Shown here: piece after piece, positions 16,440-23,055 of the stretch | How positions within the stretch are numbered: position 1 is the stretch's first letter | Layout of the letters: each line of letters starts with the position of its first letter | From: an uncultured Flavobacteriales bacterium | GTDB lineage: Bacteria; Bacteroidota; Bacteroidia; Flavobacteriales_E; Vicingaceae | Reading direction: 5' to 3' | NCBI GenBank assembly: GCA_937925525.1 | Contig: CALALS010000236.1 | Coordinates: 1-25,502, forward strand | DNA length: 25,502 bases | The notes under the pieces: model-generated | The model's input: only the letters and a program-made list of their open reading frames with translations | Database searches by the model: none | What the model was told of the DNA's origin: nothing | Program-made: the position numbers and the translations under genes

Positions 16440-18044
16440 ATGCTTTCGGCTAATAATGTATCGTTGCAATACGGTAAAAGAGTTTTGTTTGATGAAGTAA
16501 ACATTAAGTTTACAGAAGGGAATTGCTACGGTGTAATAGGCGCCAACGGAGCAGGAAAATCTACCTTTTTAAAAATATTATCAGGAGAAATTACTCCTAA
16601 CTCAGGCAGTGTTACCATTGAACCCGGTAAACGAATGGCCGTACTTAGCCAAGACCACTTTAAGTTTAACGAAGAAACGGTGTTGAATACCGTAATGATG
16701 GGACACACTAAGCTGTGGGAAATAATGCAAGCAAGAAATGCCATTTATGCCAAACCCGATTTTTCTGATGAAGACGGCATAAAAGCTTCCGAACTGGAAA
16801 CCAAGTTTGGAGAAATGGAAGGCTGGAATGCAGAGTCTGATGCTGCGGCTATGCTAAGCGGATTGGGAATAGGTGAGGAGAATCATGATAAACTCATGAA
16901 AGACATTAGCGGAAACTTAAAAGTAAGAGTGTTACTTGCACAAGCTATTTTTGGTAATCCTGATATTTTAATTCTGGATGAGCCTACCAACGACCTAGAC
17001 ATACACACTATTAACTGGCTGGAACAATTTTTAATTGATTTTAAAAATACGGTAATAGTAGTATCGCATGACAGACACTTTTTAGATGTAGTATGTACAC
17101 ACATTGCCGATATCGATTTTGGAAAGATTAATGCCTTTAGCGGAAACTATACCTTTTGGTATGAATCCAGTCAGTTGGCGTTACGTCAGAAACTAGCTGC
17201 CAACAAAAAGTCAGAAGACAAAAAGAAAGAACTACAAGAATTCATTGCCCGATTTAGTGCCAATGCTTCTAAATCTAAGCAAGCTACCGGAAGAAAGAAG
17301 ATGTTGGAGAAATTAAACTTTGAAGAAATAAAACCTTCTTCCAGAAGATATCCCGCTATTGTATTTAACCAAAAGCGTGAAGCAGGCGACCAAATACTAC
17401 ACATTACCAATCTTGAAAAAGAAGGATTGTTTAAAGGCTTAAACCTAAATGTAACCAGAGGAGATAAAATTGCTTTTGTGGGCAAGAACGGTATGGCTTC
17501 AACAGCCTTGTTTAAAATATTGCAAGATGAAATGAAAGCGGATGGCGGTGAGTTTCATTACGGACAAACTATTAGCACGGCTTATTTACCTACCGAAAAC
17601 GATCACTTCTTTAATGGAGAAGACAACCTTATGGATTGGCTAAGACAGTTTTCGGAAGACGATAAAACCGAAATATTTATCAGAGGATTCTTAGGGAAGA
17701 TGTTGTTTTCGGGAGAAGAAGTCTTTAAAAAATCAAATGTATTATCAGGAGGTGAAAAGGTAAGGTGCATGATTTCTAAGATGATGTTAGCCGAAGCCAA
17801 CTTGTTAATCTTAGACGAACCTACCAACCATTTAGACTTAGAATCGATAACGGCTTTTAACAATGCACTAAAAGATTTTAAAGGAACCATCTTGTTTACT
17901 TCTCATGATTATGAGTTTGTGAACACCATTGCTAATAGAATAGTAGAGCTTACTCCAAATGGCTGTATCGATAAAGCCCTGACCTATGAAGAATACCTGG
18001 CCAGCGAAAAAGTTTCTGCCCAACAAGAAAAGTTAATTGTGTAG
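16440..18044 (+). CDS. ABC-F family ribosome-associated ATPase (YbiT-like)
   Basis: The 534-aa product has two ABC domains and no membrane part, the ABC-F layout, and closely follows the YbiT subgroup in spacing and motif text. ABC-F proteins act on the ribosome, easing stalled translation or conferring antibiotic protection. Domain 1 has an intact Walker A (G34-A-N-G-A-G-K-S-T) and Walker B (I-L-D-E-P-T-N-D-L-D). Its signature is degenerate (D155-I-S-G-N-L-K). Domain 2 has an intact signature (L435-S-G-G-E-K) and Walker B (I-L-D-E-P-T-N-H-L-D). Its Walker A reads G348-K-N-G-M-A-S-T, without the catalytic Lys and preceding Gly. The interdomain linker is basic. It has its own -7 box. Confidence 0.92.
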   Translation: MLSANNVSLQYGKRVLFDEVNIKFTEGNCYGVIGANGAGKSTFLKILSGEITPNSGSVTIEPGKRMAVLSQDHFKFNEETVLNTVMMGHTKLWEIMQARNAIYAKPDFSDEDGIKASELETKFGEMEGWNAESDAAAMLSGLGIGEENHDKLMKDISGNLKVRVLLAQAIFGNPDILILDEPTNDLDIHTINWLEQFLIDFKNTVIVVSHDRHFLDVVCTHIADIDFGKINAFSGNYTFWYESSQLALRQKLAANKKSEDKKKELQEFIARFSANASKSKQATGRKKMLEKLNFEEIKPSSRRYPAIVFNQKREAGDQILHITNLEKEGLFKGLNLNVTRGDKIAFVGKNGMASTALFKILQDEMKADGGEFHYGQTISTAYLPTENDHFFNGEDNLMDWLRQFSEDDKTEIFIRGFLGKMLFSGEEVFKKSNVLSGGEKVRCMISKMMLAEANLLILDEPTNHLDLESITAFNNALKDFKGTILFTSHDYEFVNTIANRIVELTPNGCIDKALTYEEYLASEKVSAQQEKLIV

Positions 18045-18111
18045 TAAAGCATTCCAATTTTTCCATAATTTTGTATTTTAGGGGTATGAGAAGCGGGACA
18101 ATTAAAAAGTG

Positions 18112-18216
18112 TCCATTCGAGTGAAATGCTGTAAGTATTTTATATCGAGAATAGCTTTTTGAAGGAAAATCATCTGTTCTCGATACAATTTTCTATCTAA
18201 AATTACTCGAACTGAC
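18112..18216. repeat. REPIN-like inverted-repeat element
   Basis: Two arms of about 40 bases face each other. Each arm has TTCGAGT at its outer end (18116-18122; inverted at 18205-18211) and TATCGAGAA at its inner end (18143-18151; inverted at 18177-18185), with 20-21 less similar bases between. The right arm continues as ACTCGAACTGAC. From memory, such CTCGAACTGAC / TCTCGATA blocks recur between genes in many flavobacterial genomes. The copy number here cannot be checked. Confidence 0.65.
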
Positions 18217-18232
18217 AATGATTTTCTTATCT

Positions 18233-18245
18233 TAACCTCAGGTTA
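18233..18245. promoter_or_regulatory. Perfect short palindrome ahead of the zinc-ribbon gene
   Basis: TAACCT-C-AGGTTA, 6-bp arms around one central base, lies 34 bases before the ATG at 18280. A dimeric repressor could bind here. No recognisable -7 box accompanies it, so the role is a guess. Confidence 0.3.
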
Positions 18246-18279
18246 TAGCATTGATGTAGAATTAAAAAATAAATAAGTT

Positions 18280-18480
18280 ATGGATAAAGATTGTATACCT
18301 TATGGCTCTGACGTATCGGCAGGTACGTTTGAGTGCCAAGATTGTGGTAAAGTAATAACTATGGGCTCAAGCAGCTCGTTACCACCTTGTAATAATACCG
18401 AAGTGGAACACGTAAAAAAGTGCTGGAGAAACCTAACCGGCCAAGGCGATGCCCCTGAAGACCCATATCCGAATGAGTAA
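18280..18480 (+). CDS. Small zinc-ribbon-like protein
   Basis: The 66-aa product has Cys at residues 5, 19, 22, 37 and 48. The F-E-C-Q-D-C-G-K-V-I-T segment and the following L-P-P-C look like a rubredoxin-type zinc ribbon, G-x-[YF]-x-C-x-x-C-G ... P-P-C. In the usual knuckle the third Cys is followed two residues later by a fourth. Here it reads C-N-N-T and the next Cys is 11 residues away, so the metal site is altered or incomplete. The C-terminal tail is acidic and Pro-rich. No partner gene is adjacent. I infer zinc binding only; the role is unknown. Confidence 0.6.
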   Translation: MDKDCIPYGSDVSAGTFECQDCGKVITMGSSSSLPPCNNTEVEHVKKCWRNLTGQGDAPEDPYPNE

Positions 18481-18604
18481 GTTAAACTTTTCAAATACTT
18501 TATTTATGCTTTTCTTATTATAGTTTGAAAGTTTCAAAACCTAACCGAACTCTAAATACATTAAAACCAGAACAGATTTGAGGAGTTGGACAAAATAAGC
18601 TGAA

Positions 18605-18767
18605 TTGTATTTAGGCATTGATATTAGTAAACTTACTCAATTATGCACTTTTACCCTATAATTAATATAATCGTAAAAATGATGTCTTTAGTAATCAACA
18701 AATTAGTATTGCTAAAAGGCAATACTTCCGTAAGTTTATTAAAATTTTAAAATTATTGTTATGTTAA
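18605..18767 (+). pseudogene. Remnant of an IS110-family transposase N-terminus
   Basis: In one frame from 18608 the translation Y-L-G-I-D-I-S-K-L-T matches the start of IS110 transposases, where the Asp is the first DEDD catalytic residue. It hits a stop at 18659. In another frame from 18675, N-D-V-F-S-N-Q-Q-I-S and then F-R-K-F-I-K-I-L-K look like the next segment of the same protein. About 50 codons survive with a stop and a frameshift, and no insertion-sequence ends are visible. The rest of the gene-free stretch 18481-18891 is AT-rich, with the toxin-antitoxin promoter at its end. Confidence 0.5.
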
Positions 18768-18827
18768 ATTTAGTTAATAATTTTTGTTAGGCATAACAAT
18801 TCTTTTAAATTTACGTATGTTATTGTA

Positions 18828-18848
18828 GCAAAAAAGTAATAGTTTTGC
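18828..18848 (+). promoter_or_regulatory. Promoter with overlapping dyad for the toxin-antitoxin pair
   Basis: TAGTTTTG (18840-18847) is a perfect TAnnTTTG -7 box about 45 bases ahead of the antitoxin ATG. It is overlapped by the dyad GCAAAA-N9-TTTTGC (18828-18848). A repressor bound there would block the promoter, the usual autoregulation of toxin-antitoxin operons. Binding by this antitoxin is inferred. Confidence 0.5.
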
Positions 18849-18891
18849 ACGAAATTTTCAAAAATCTAGTATAGTTAGGTAAATTAGAATT

Positions 18892-19401
18892 ATGAATACC
18901 TTAATAAAATCAAAAGAAGCTAGTAGTCCATTTATACAACTTGCCCAAATTACTACGTTGTTTTGGGAGAAAATGACTAAAAAGAATATCTCTATGGCTG
19001 TAAAGTCAATCAAAAAGGTGAGGAATTATGGTATTGAAGTATTAGAAGGTATTAATGATTTTGATGGTTATGATATTAATCATTTGGAGAATATTGAGAA
19101 CTCAATTAACGCGTTTTACTTATATAATCCAATGATTGATTATGTATTCAATAGCATAAATAAACTAAAGGCTGAAACAGATTCATCGTCACCAATTTAC
19201 TATGATATAATTAATTTTTCTAATGAATTCAGCGAATTTAATGACGTTAACCATAAAATTTTAAGTAAGCTAAGGGAAATTCAAAATCATATTCTTACAA
19301 AGTCTTGTGGGCATTTAAGTGAAAACTCATTAGCATCTGTATGGGAAGAAGATGGGGATGTGTGGGATAATTTTTACAATAATTCTATAGCTACTTCTTA
19401 A
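18892..19401 (+). CDS. Putative antitoxin of a PemK/MazF toxin, unusual long type
   Basis: The 169-aa product precedes the PemK-type toxin with one base between them. Residues 1-135 are predicted mostly helical and show no AbrB/MazE, ribbon-helix-helix or Phd signature. The last part, S143-E-N-S-L-A-S-V-W-E-E-D-G-D-V-W (to W158), matches the S-E-x-x-L-A-x-x-W-x-x-x-E-D-x-x-W tail. That tail is found at the end of many antitoxins and acts as the toxin-neutralising peptide. MazE-type partners are usually 70-90 residues, so this protein is about twice that. The antitoxin role rests on position plus tail; the N-terminal domain is unrecognised and may bind DNA or sense something else. Confidence 0.7.
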   Translation: MNTLIKSKEASSPFIQLAQITTLFWEKMTKKNISMAVKSIKKVRNYGIEVLEGINDFDGYDINHLENIENSINAFYLYNPMIDYVFNSINKLKAETDSSSPIYYDIINFSNEFSEFNDVNHKILSKLREIQNHILTKSCGHLSENSLASVWEEDGDVWDNFYNNSIATS

Positions 19402-19402
19402 G

Positions 19403-19750
19403 GTGAAGAAATATAACCAGGGAGATATCGTATATATTGATTTTCAATACATTGATAAAAAATCTGGAAGTAAACCTAGACCATGTCTCGTTATTTCAAA
19501 TAAATCGTCTAATGGAATTGATGGAGATATATTAGTTTGTCCAATAACTTCGACTATTAGACTTACTTCTTTTTCTGTTATTATTGATAATAAAGACCTT
19601 TCGAGATCATTACCAAAGGAATGTGAGATACGGACTAATAAAGTTTTCACATATGCAAGTAAAAAGGTTTTAAGCAAACATGGGGAAATTATTAATACAG
19701 CTAAGCTTGAGGAAATAATAAATAAAGTTATTTCTGCTATTAAGTGCTAG
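19403..19750 (+). CDS. PemK/MazF-family endoribonuclease toxin
   Basis: The 115-aa product matches the PemK/MazF fold: G-D-I-V-Y-I-D-F (residues 7-14), the loop K-P-R-P-C-L-V-I-S near 24-32, D-I-L-V-C-P-I-T-S strand near 42-50 and the final helix L-E-E-I-I-N-K-V-I. These toxins cut RNA at short sequences and stop growth when the antitoxin is lost. The basic residue in the R-P loop and the T/S after C-P-I-T are the presumed active-site residues, all present, so it looks intact. The start is GTG, one base after the antitoxin stop, so translation is coupled. Cleavage sequence cannot be predicted. Confidence 0.88.
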   Translation: MKKYNQGDIVYIDFQYIDKKSGSKPRPCLVISNKSSNGIDGDILVCPITSTIRLTSFSVIIDNKDLSRSLPKECEIRTNKVFTYASKKVLSKHGEIINTAKLEEIINKVISAIKC

Positions 19751-19857
19751 TATCCTTATTTTAATTTCTAATCAACGAGTCTCTCCATCATCTATTCAAT
19801 TATACAAGATTACGTAAATCAAACAAAAGCTGGAGTAAGGAAGATTAGGAATAATGC

Positions 19858-19887
19858 AAAAAACCCAACCATAAACTGATTGGGGTT
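19858..19887 (-). terminator. Intrinsic terminator of the 120-aa gene
   Basis: On the minus strand AACCCCAA and TTGGGTT form a stem with one unpaired C and an 11-base loop, followed by TTTTTT. It sits 26 bases past the stop codon of the minus-strand gene, so that gene is a one-gene transcription unit. Confidence 0.75.
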
Positions 19888-19913
19888 GCTAGCCTAAAAT
19901 AACAGCTAAAGCG

Positions 19914-20276
19914 CTATGTTGCATTATCGTTGCCATTTTGAGGTTTTGGCTTTTTACGCTCGCTTAAACGGGTACCACCCGCCATTTCGTATTCGGTGCT
20001 GTCTCTGCCATACTTTACAGAAACCGCTTCCAGCATACGTACGGTAGTGTCGTTTAGCTTGTTTTCCAGTTCTTCCAACCGGTTAAGTGCGTCATCTACC
20101 TTAGAAAGTAGCGTATTGTAAGCTTCTAACGCATCGGCAGTATCGTTTATCTCTTTTTGAAAAGCCGCTACCGTCATTCCGTTTCCCAGGTTTTCCGTAG
20201 GCGAAATGGATTTTATCCCGGCTATTCGTTGAAGAGCCTTTTCCATTACTGCTGAAGTTCTTTTCATTCGTGACAT
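19914..20276 (-). CDS. Orphan coiled-coil protein with conserved-looking KYG-EYE-AGG-SER tail
   Basis: The 120-aa product starts with a basic segment (M-S-R-M-K-R-T-S), then an N-terminal helix and an L-G-N-G-M-T turn. A long coiled coil follows at about residues 40-88, ending in V-R-M-L-E-A-V. The tail K-Y-G-R-D-S-T-E-Y-E-M-A-G-G-T-R (from residue 88) and S-E-R-K-K-P-K look like a conserved motif, and I believe related proteins occur in several Bacteroidota and cyanobacteria. No function is known to me. Its base composition is visibly richer in G and C than its neighbours. It has a strong Shine-Dalgarno site, its own terminator, and the repeat array behind its leader. Confidence 0.75.
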   Translation of the reverse strand: MSRMKRTSAVMEKALQRIAGIKSISPTENLGNGMTVAAFQKEINDTADALEAYNTLLSKVDDALNRLEELENKLNDTTVRMLEAVSVKYGRDSTEYEMAGGTRLSERKKPKPQNGNDNAT

Positions 20277-20283
20277 TGTAAAT

Positions 20284-20329
20284 ACCTCCTTTTCGGTCTT
20301 TCTTTTTATTTAGGGAGGTGAGCCTAAAT
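20284..20329 (-). promoter_or_regulatory. Strong Shine-Dalgarno site and leader with complementary anti-SD loop
   Basis: Minus-strand AAAAGGAGGT (20284-20293) lies 7 bases before the ATG, a near-perfect ribosome binding site and rare in this phylum. It fixes the start codon. Upstream, a hairpin with 7-bp stem ATTTAGG / CCTAAAT (20308-20314 and 20323-20329) presents CTCACCTC in its loop. The stretch ACCTCC there (20314-20319) is an exact complement of GGAGGT, so the leader could hide the site. Confidence 0.6.
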
Positions 20330-20473
20330 TTCTATAACCACTTATTTAAACGCTAAAACATAGGCGTGTGTTGTGTTGTAGAGCTATTTTTTGCATAAAA
20401 ACCCCTATTTTTAACACTTTTTAGCATTTTTTTAACGAAAAAGCCTGTTTTTACTGACAAAATGTCACTTTTG

Positions 20474-20725
20474 GGAACCCTAAACTTAGTTGGAGGTACT
20501 GTAAACTTAATTAGAGGTACTATAAACTTAATTCAGGGAACCTCAAACTTAATTAGAGGTACTGTAAACTTAGTTGAAGGAACCCAAAACTTAATTAGGT
20601 GAACCTCAAACTTAGTTTGGAGAACTATAAACTTAATTGGGAGTACCCAAAAGTTAATCAGAGGAAGTGTCAACTTAGTTTGGTGAACTATAATCTAACA
20701 TAAAGGAAGTGTAAACGAATTGGAG
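20474..20725. repeat. Array of twelve degenerate 21-bp tandem repeats
   Basis: Unit starts fall at 20474, 20495, 20516 and so on every 21 bases to 20705, with no insertion or deletion. The consensus is roughly GG(A/T)AC(C/T)nnAAACTTA(A/G)TTnGn. Units fall into two classes, those with ACC plus C/T and those with ACT plus RTA. AAACTTA is nearly constant. A thirteenth, weaker unit may follow at 20726-20746. In the plus-strand frame from 20462 each unit encodes a seven-residue G-T-x-N-L-(I/V)-x repeat. Confidence 0.85.
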
Positions 20726-20746
20726 AGTTGCCTGAAATTAACTAAA

Positions 20747-21033
20747 TTGCCCATAAACACTGATATTACTAAACATATTCAAATCTCCACTACTGTCTTA
20801 TAATGTACTTGCGTTATGTTAAATAGCTTTGGTTTAGAAATTTATTCTTTCAGAAGAGTAGGGGATTTAAAAAAATAATTTTATCGGATAGGAGAGTGTA
20901 AAGCTCTTTTGCAATTTCGAGTTATGTGGATAGTAATTATGCTCTGTCTCGTGTCATTATACATTTAAGTTGTTGTCATTCAGATTTGCTATTCTATAAT
21001 TTTAAATTTTATAGTGTATGGAACTTTTTGTTT
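20747..21033. other. AT-rich intergenic stretch without recognisable gene
   Basis: Between the 21-bp array and the end of the phosphatase gene I see no open frame with family character, no promoter box and no strong repeat. A weak AGAG...CTCT hairpin followed by TTT lies near 20891-20911 and could be a poor plus-strand terminator. Confidence 0.5.
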
Positions 21034-22992
21034 TTAAATTCTTAATCCAATAATTAAAACATCATCTGTTTGTTCAGTGTCGCCTTTCCAACTTGTAAAT
21101 TTCTGTTGTAAAACTTCCTTCTGAATTTCAAGAGGTTCTTTATGTATTTCCGTCAATAAATTCTTTAGAGGCTTATACATAAATTTTTTGTTCTTTTCTC
21201 CGCCAAATTGGTCTGCGTAGCCGTCTGTGAAAATATAGATGGTGTCGCCTTTTTGTAATTGAATGCTATGCGTTGAAAATGGCTTAAAGTTATCTGTTTT
21301 TCCTATAGGTTGCTTGTCGCCTTTTATTTCGGTTAGGGTGTTGGCTGATATGCACCATAAAGGGTTATTTGCCCCAGACCATTGCAATTCATTTGTTTTT
21401 GTGTTTAACGCACATAAAGAAATATCCATACCGTCTTTGATGTCGCTTTCGCTTTTGGCAAAGGTTTCTAAAACGAGTTCTCTTGTCTTGTCTAATATTT
21501 TTCTAGGGTTTGTAATGCCAAACTCTTTTACCGTTCGGTTTAATGCGTTTGAACAAACCACACTTACCATTGCTCCCGAAACTCCATGTCCTGTGCAATC
21601 AGCAGCAGCAAACAAAACAAGTTCATTTCTGTTTTCTAACCAATAAAAATCTCCACTTACAATGTCTTTTGGTTCATACATTATAAAACTTTGGGGTAAA
21701 TGTTTTTTCCAGTAATTTTCGGGTGGAAGTATAGCTGTTTGTATTCGTTTAGCAAAGTTAATGCTGTCAGTAATTTCTTTCTGTTTTTCTTCAATAATGA
21801 CTTTTTGTTTACGTGTAACGGTAAACCGATTGAAAAGAAAGCCTGAAAATATGACAACTATAAATAGACCTATAACTACAGTACCTATTATTAAATTTTT
21901 TCGCTTATTCTGTTCGTATGCTATTGCCGCTTGTCTTTCCTTTTCTTTATTGAGTATTTCTATCTCTTTTTCTTTTTTTTCTGTTTCGTAAATCGCAGAC
22001 ATTATTGCAGTCTGCTTAATTGTGTTTTCATTTAGTAAACTATCCTTAGTTTGAACGTAAAGTTTAAAATGTTTTAATTCTTCCTTTGTGTTTCCTTTAG
22101 CAGCATAGATACTGGAAAGTGTATGGTGTGCATCAGAAATATTTGATAGAAAATTTATTTCTTGTGAGAGTGCAAGGCTTTCCTTAGCATATAAAAGTGC
22201 ATTGCTCAAATCACCTTTTTTTGCATACAGTTCGGCAAGGTTAATGAGCGTAATTGCCATTGACCTTTTGTCGCTGTACTTCTTGTTTAGGTTATAGGAT
22301 TCGGTATAAAACTCCAATGCCTTAACATACAAGCCTAATTTGAAATAAATTTCCCCTATATTATTGAGAGTCCGAGCAACTTGTCTTTCATTTTTCAAGT
22401 ATTGCCACAAAGTCAATGATTCATTGTAATAATGTAACGCACGGTCATCTTCCTTTTTTTTTGAATAATAATTTGCAATATTTGATAAAACACTAGCCTT
22501 CTCTTCCGTGTTTTTAGATAATTCACACAGTGAAAGTGCCCTATTTTGATATTCAATAGCTTTTTCTAATAAACCCTGCTCTAAATAGCGGTTTCCTAAG
22601 CCTGTAAGAGCAATAATTATATTAGTAGTGTCATTTAATTCTTCGTAAAGTTTCAATGAACGAAGTTTCAACTCTACTATTAGATTTACATTACCAACGT
22701 CAGTATATACATTAGCTAAGTTGCCACTACTACGAGCCAAACCTCTTTTATTGCCATATTTTTCACTCAAATTTATGGCAGTTTTCAAACATTCTATAGA
22801 TGTTTTATATTCGGCTTTTAAATAATGAGCATAAGCTAAATCATTCAGCAAATCCACTTTCTTGGTTGAACTGTCAGCAGTTTGCGATACAAGAAGCAAA
22901 AGGCTATCCAACTCATTATTTTCCTGCTGTGCAAAAGCACAGCAGGAAAATATAATGAAAAAAGATAAGAGTATTGTTTTTGAAAATGACAT
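21034..22992 (-). CDS. TPR-repeat membrane protein with C-terminal SpoIIE-type phosphatase (second copy)
   Basis: The 652-aa product shares the architecture of the gene at 1440-3539. A signal peptide (S-F-S-K-T-I-L-L-S-F-F-I-I-F ending C-A-F-A-Q) leads into about six TPR repeats, roughly residues 45-310, with classic A-x-x-Y and N-L-A-x-L-Y spacing. A coiled coil, a membrane helix near 362-386 and a SpoIIE-type PP2C domain from about 415 follow. Motifs are D-I-V-S-G-D-F-Y-W near 440, D-C-T-G-H-G near 462, F-T-D-G-Y-A-D-Q and T-D-D-V near the end. I chose the ATG at 22992 because the signal peptide starts there; a longer frame adds 17 non-signal residues. It follows the glycine-zipper gene by 63 bases and is probably co-transcribed. 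Confidence 0.88.
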   Translation of the reverse strand: MSFSKTILLSFFIIFSCCAFAQQENNELDSLLLLVSQTADSSTKKVDLLNDLAYAHYLKAEYKTSIECLKTAINLSEKYGNKRGLARSSGNLANVYTDVGNVNLIVELKLRSLKLYEELNDTTNIIIALTGLGNRYLEQGLLEKAIEYQNRALSLCELSKNTEEKASVLSNIANYYSKKKEDDRALHYYNESLTLWQYLKNERQVARTLNNIGEIYFKLGLYVKALEFYTESYNLNKKYSDKRSMAITLINLAELYAKKGDLSNALLYAKESLALSQEINFLSNISDAHHTLSSIYAAKGNTKEELKHFKLYVQTKDSLLNENTIKQTAIMSAIYETEKKEKEIEILNKEKERQAAIAYEQNKRKNLIIGTVVIGLFIVVIFSGFLFNRFTVTRKQKVIIEEKQKEITDSINFAKRIQTAILPPENYWKKHLPQSFIMYEPKDIVSGDFYWLENRNELVLFAAADCTGHGVSGAMVSVVCSNALNRTVKEFGITNPRKILDKTRELVLETFAKSESDIKDGMDISLCALNTKTNELQWSGANNPLWCISANTLTEIKGDKQPIGKTDNFKPFSTHSIQLQKGDTIYIFTDGYADQFGGEKNKKFMYKPLKNLLTEIHKEPLEIQKEVLQQKFTSWKGDTEQTDDVLIIGLRI

Positions 22993-23055
22993 ATAACCCC
23001 ACAAGGCATCTGTGAGATTTTTTGCAAGAAACACACAACTCAAAATGATGTGCCT

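Noticed and set aside
20474..20725. CRISPR array
   Set aside because: Units are contiguous and degenerate with a 21-bp period. There are no identical repeats separated by unique spacers and no cas genes.
20474..20725. Plasmid replication origin with iterons
   Set aside because: Period fits, but no replication initiator gene is nearby and units are too diverged. Kept only as an alternative reading of the array.
22993..23043. 17-residue N-terminal extension of the second phosphatase
   Set aside because: It would put polar residues ahead of a good signal peptide that begins at the ATG at 22992.
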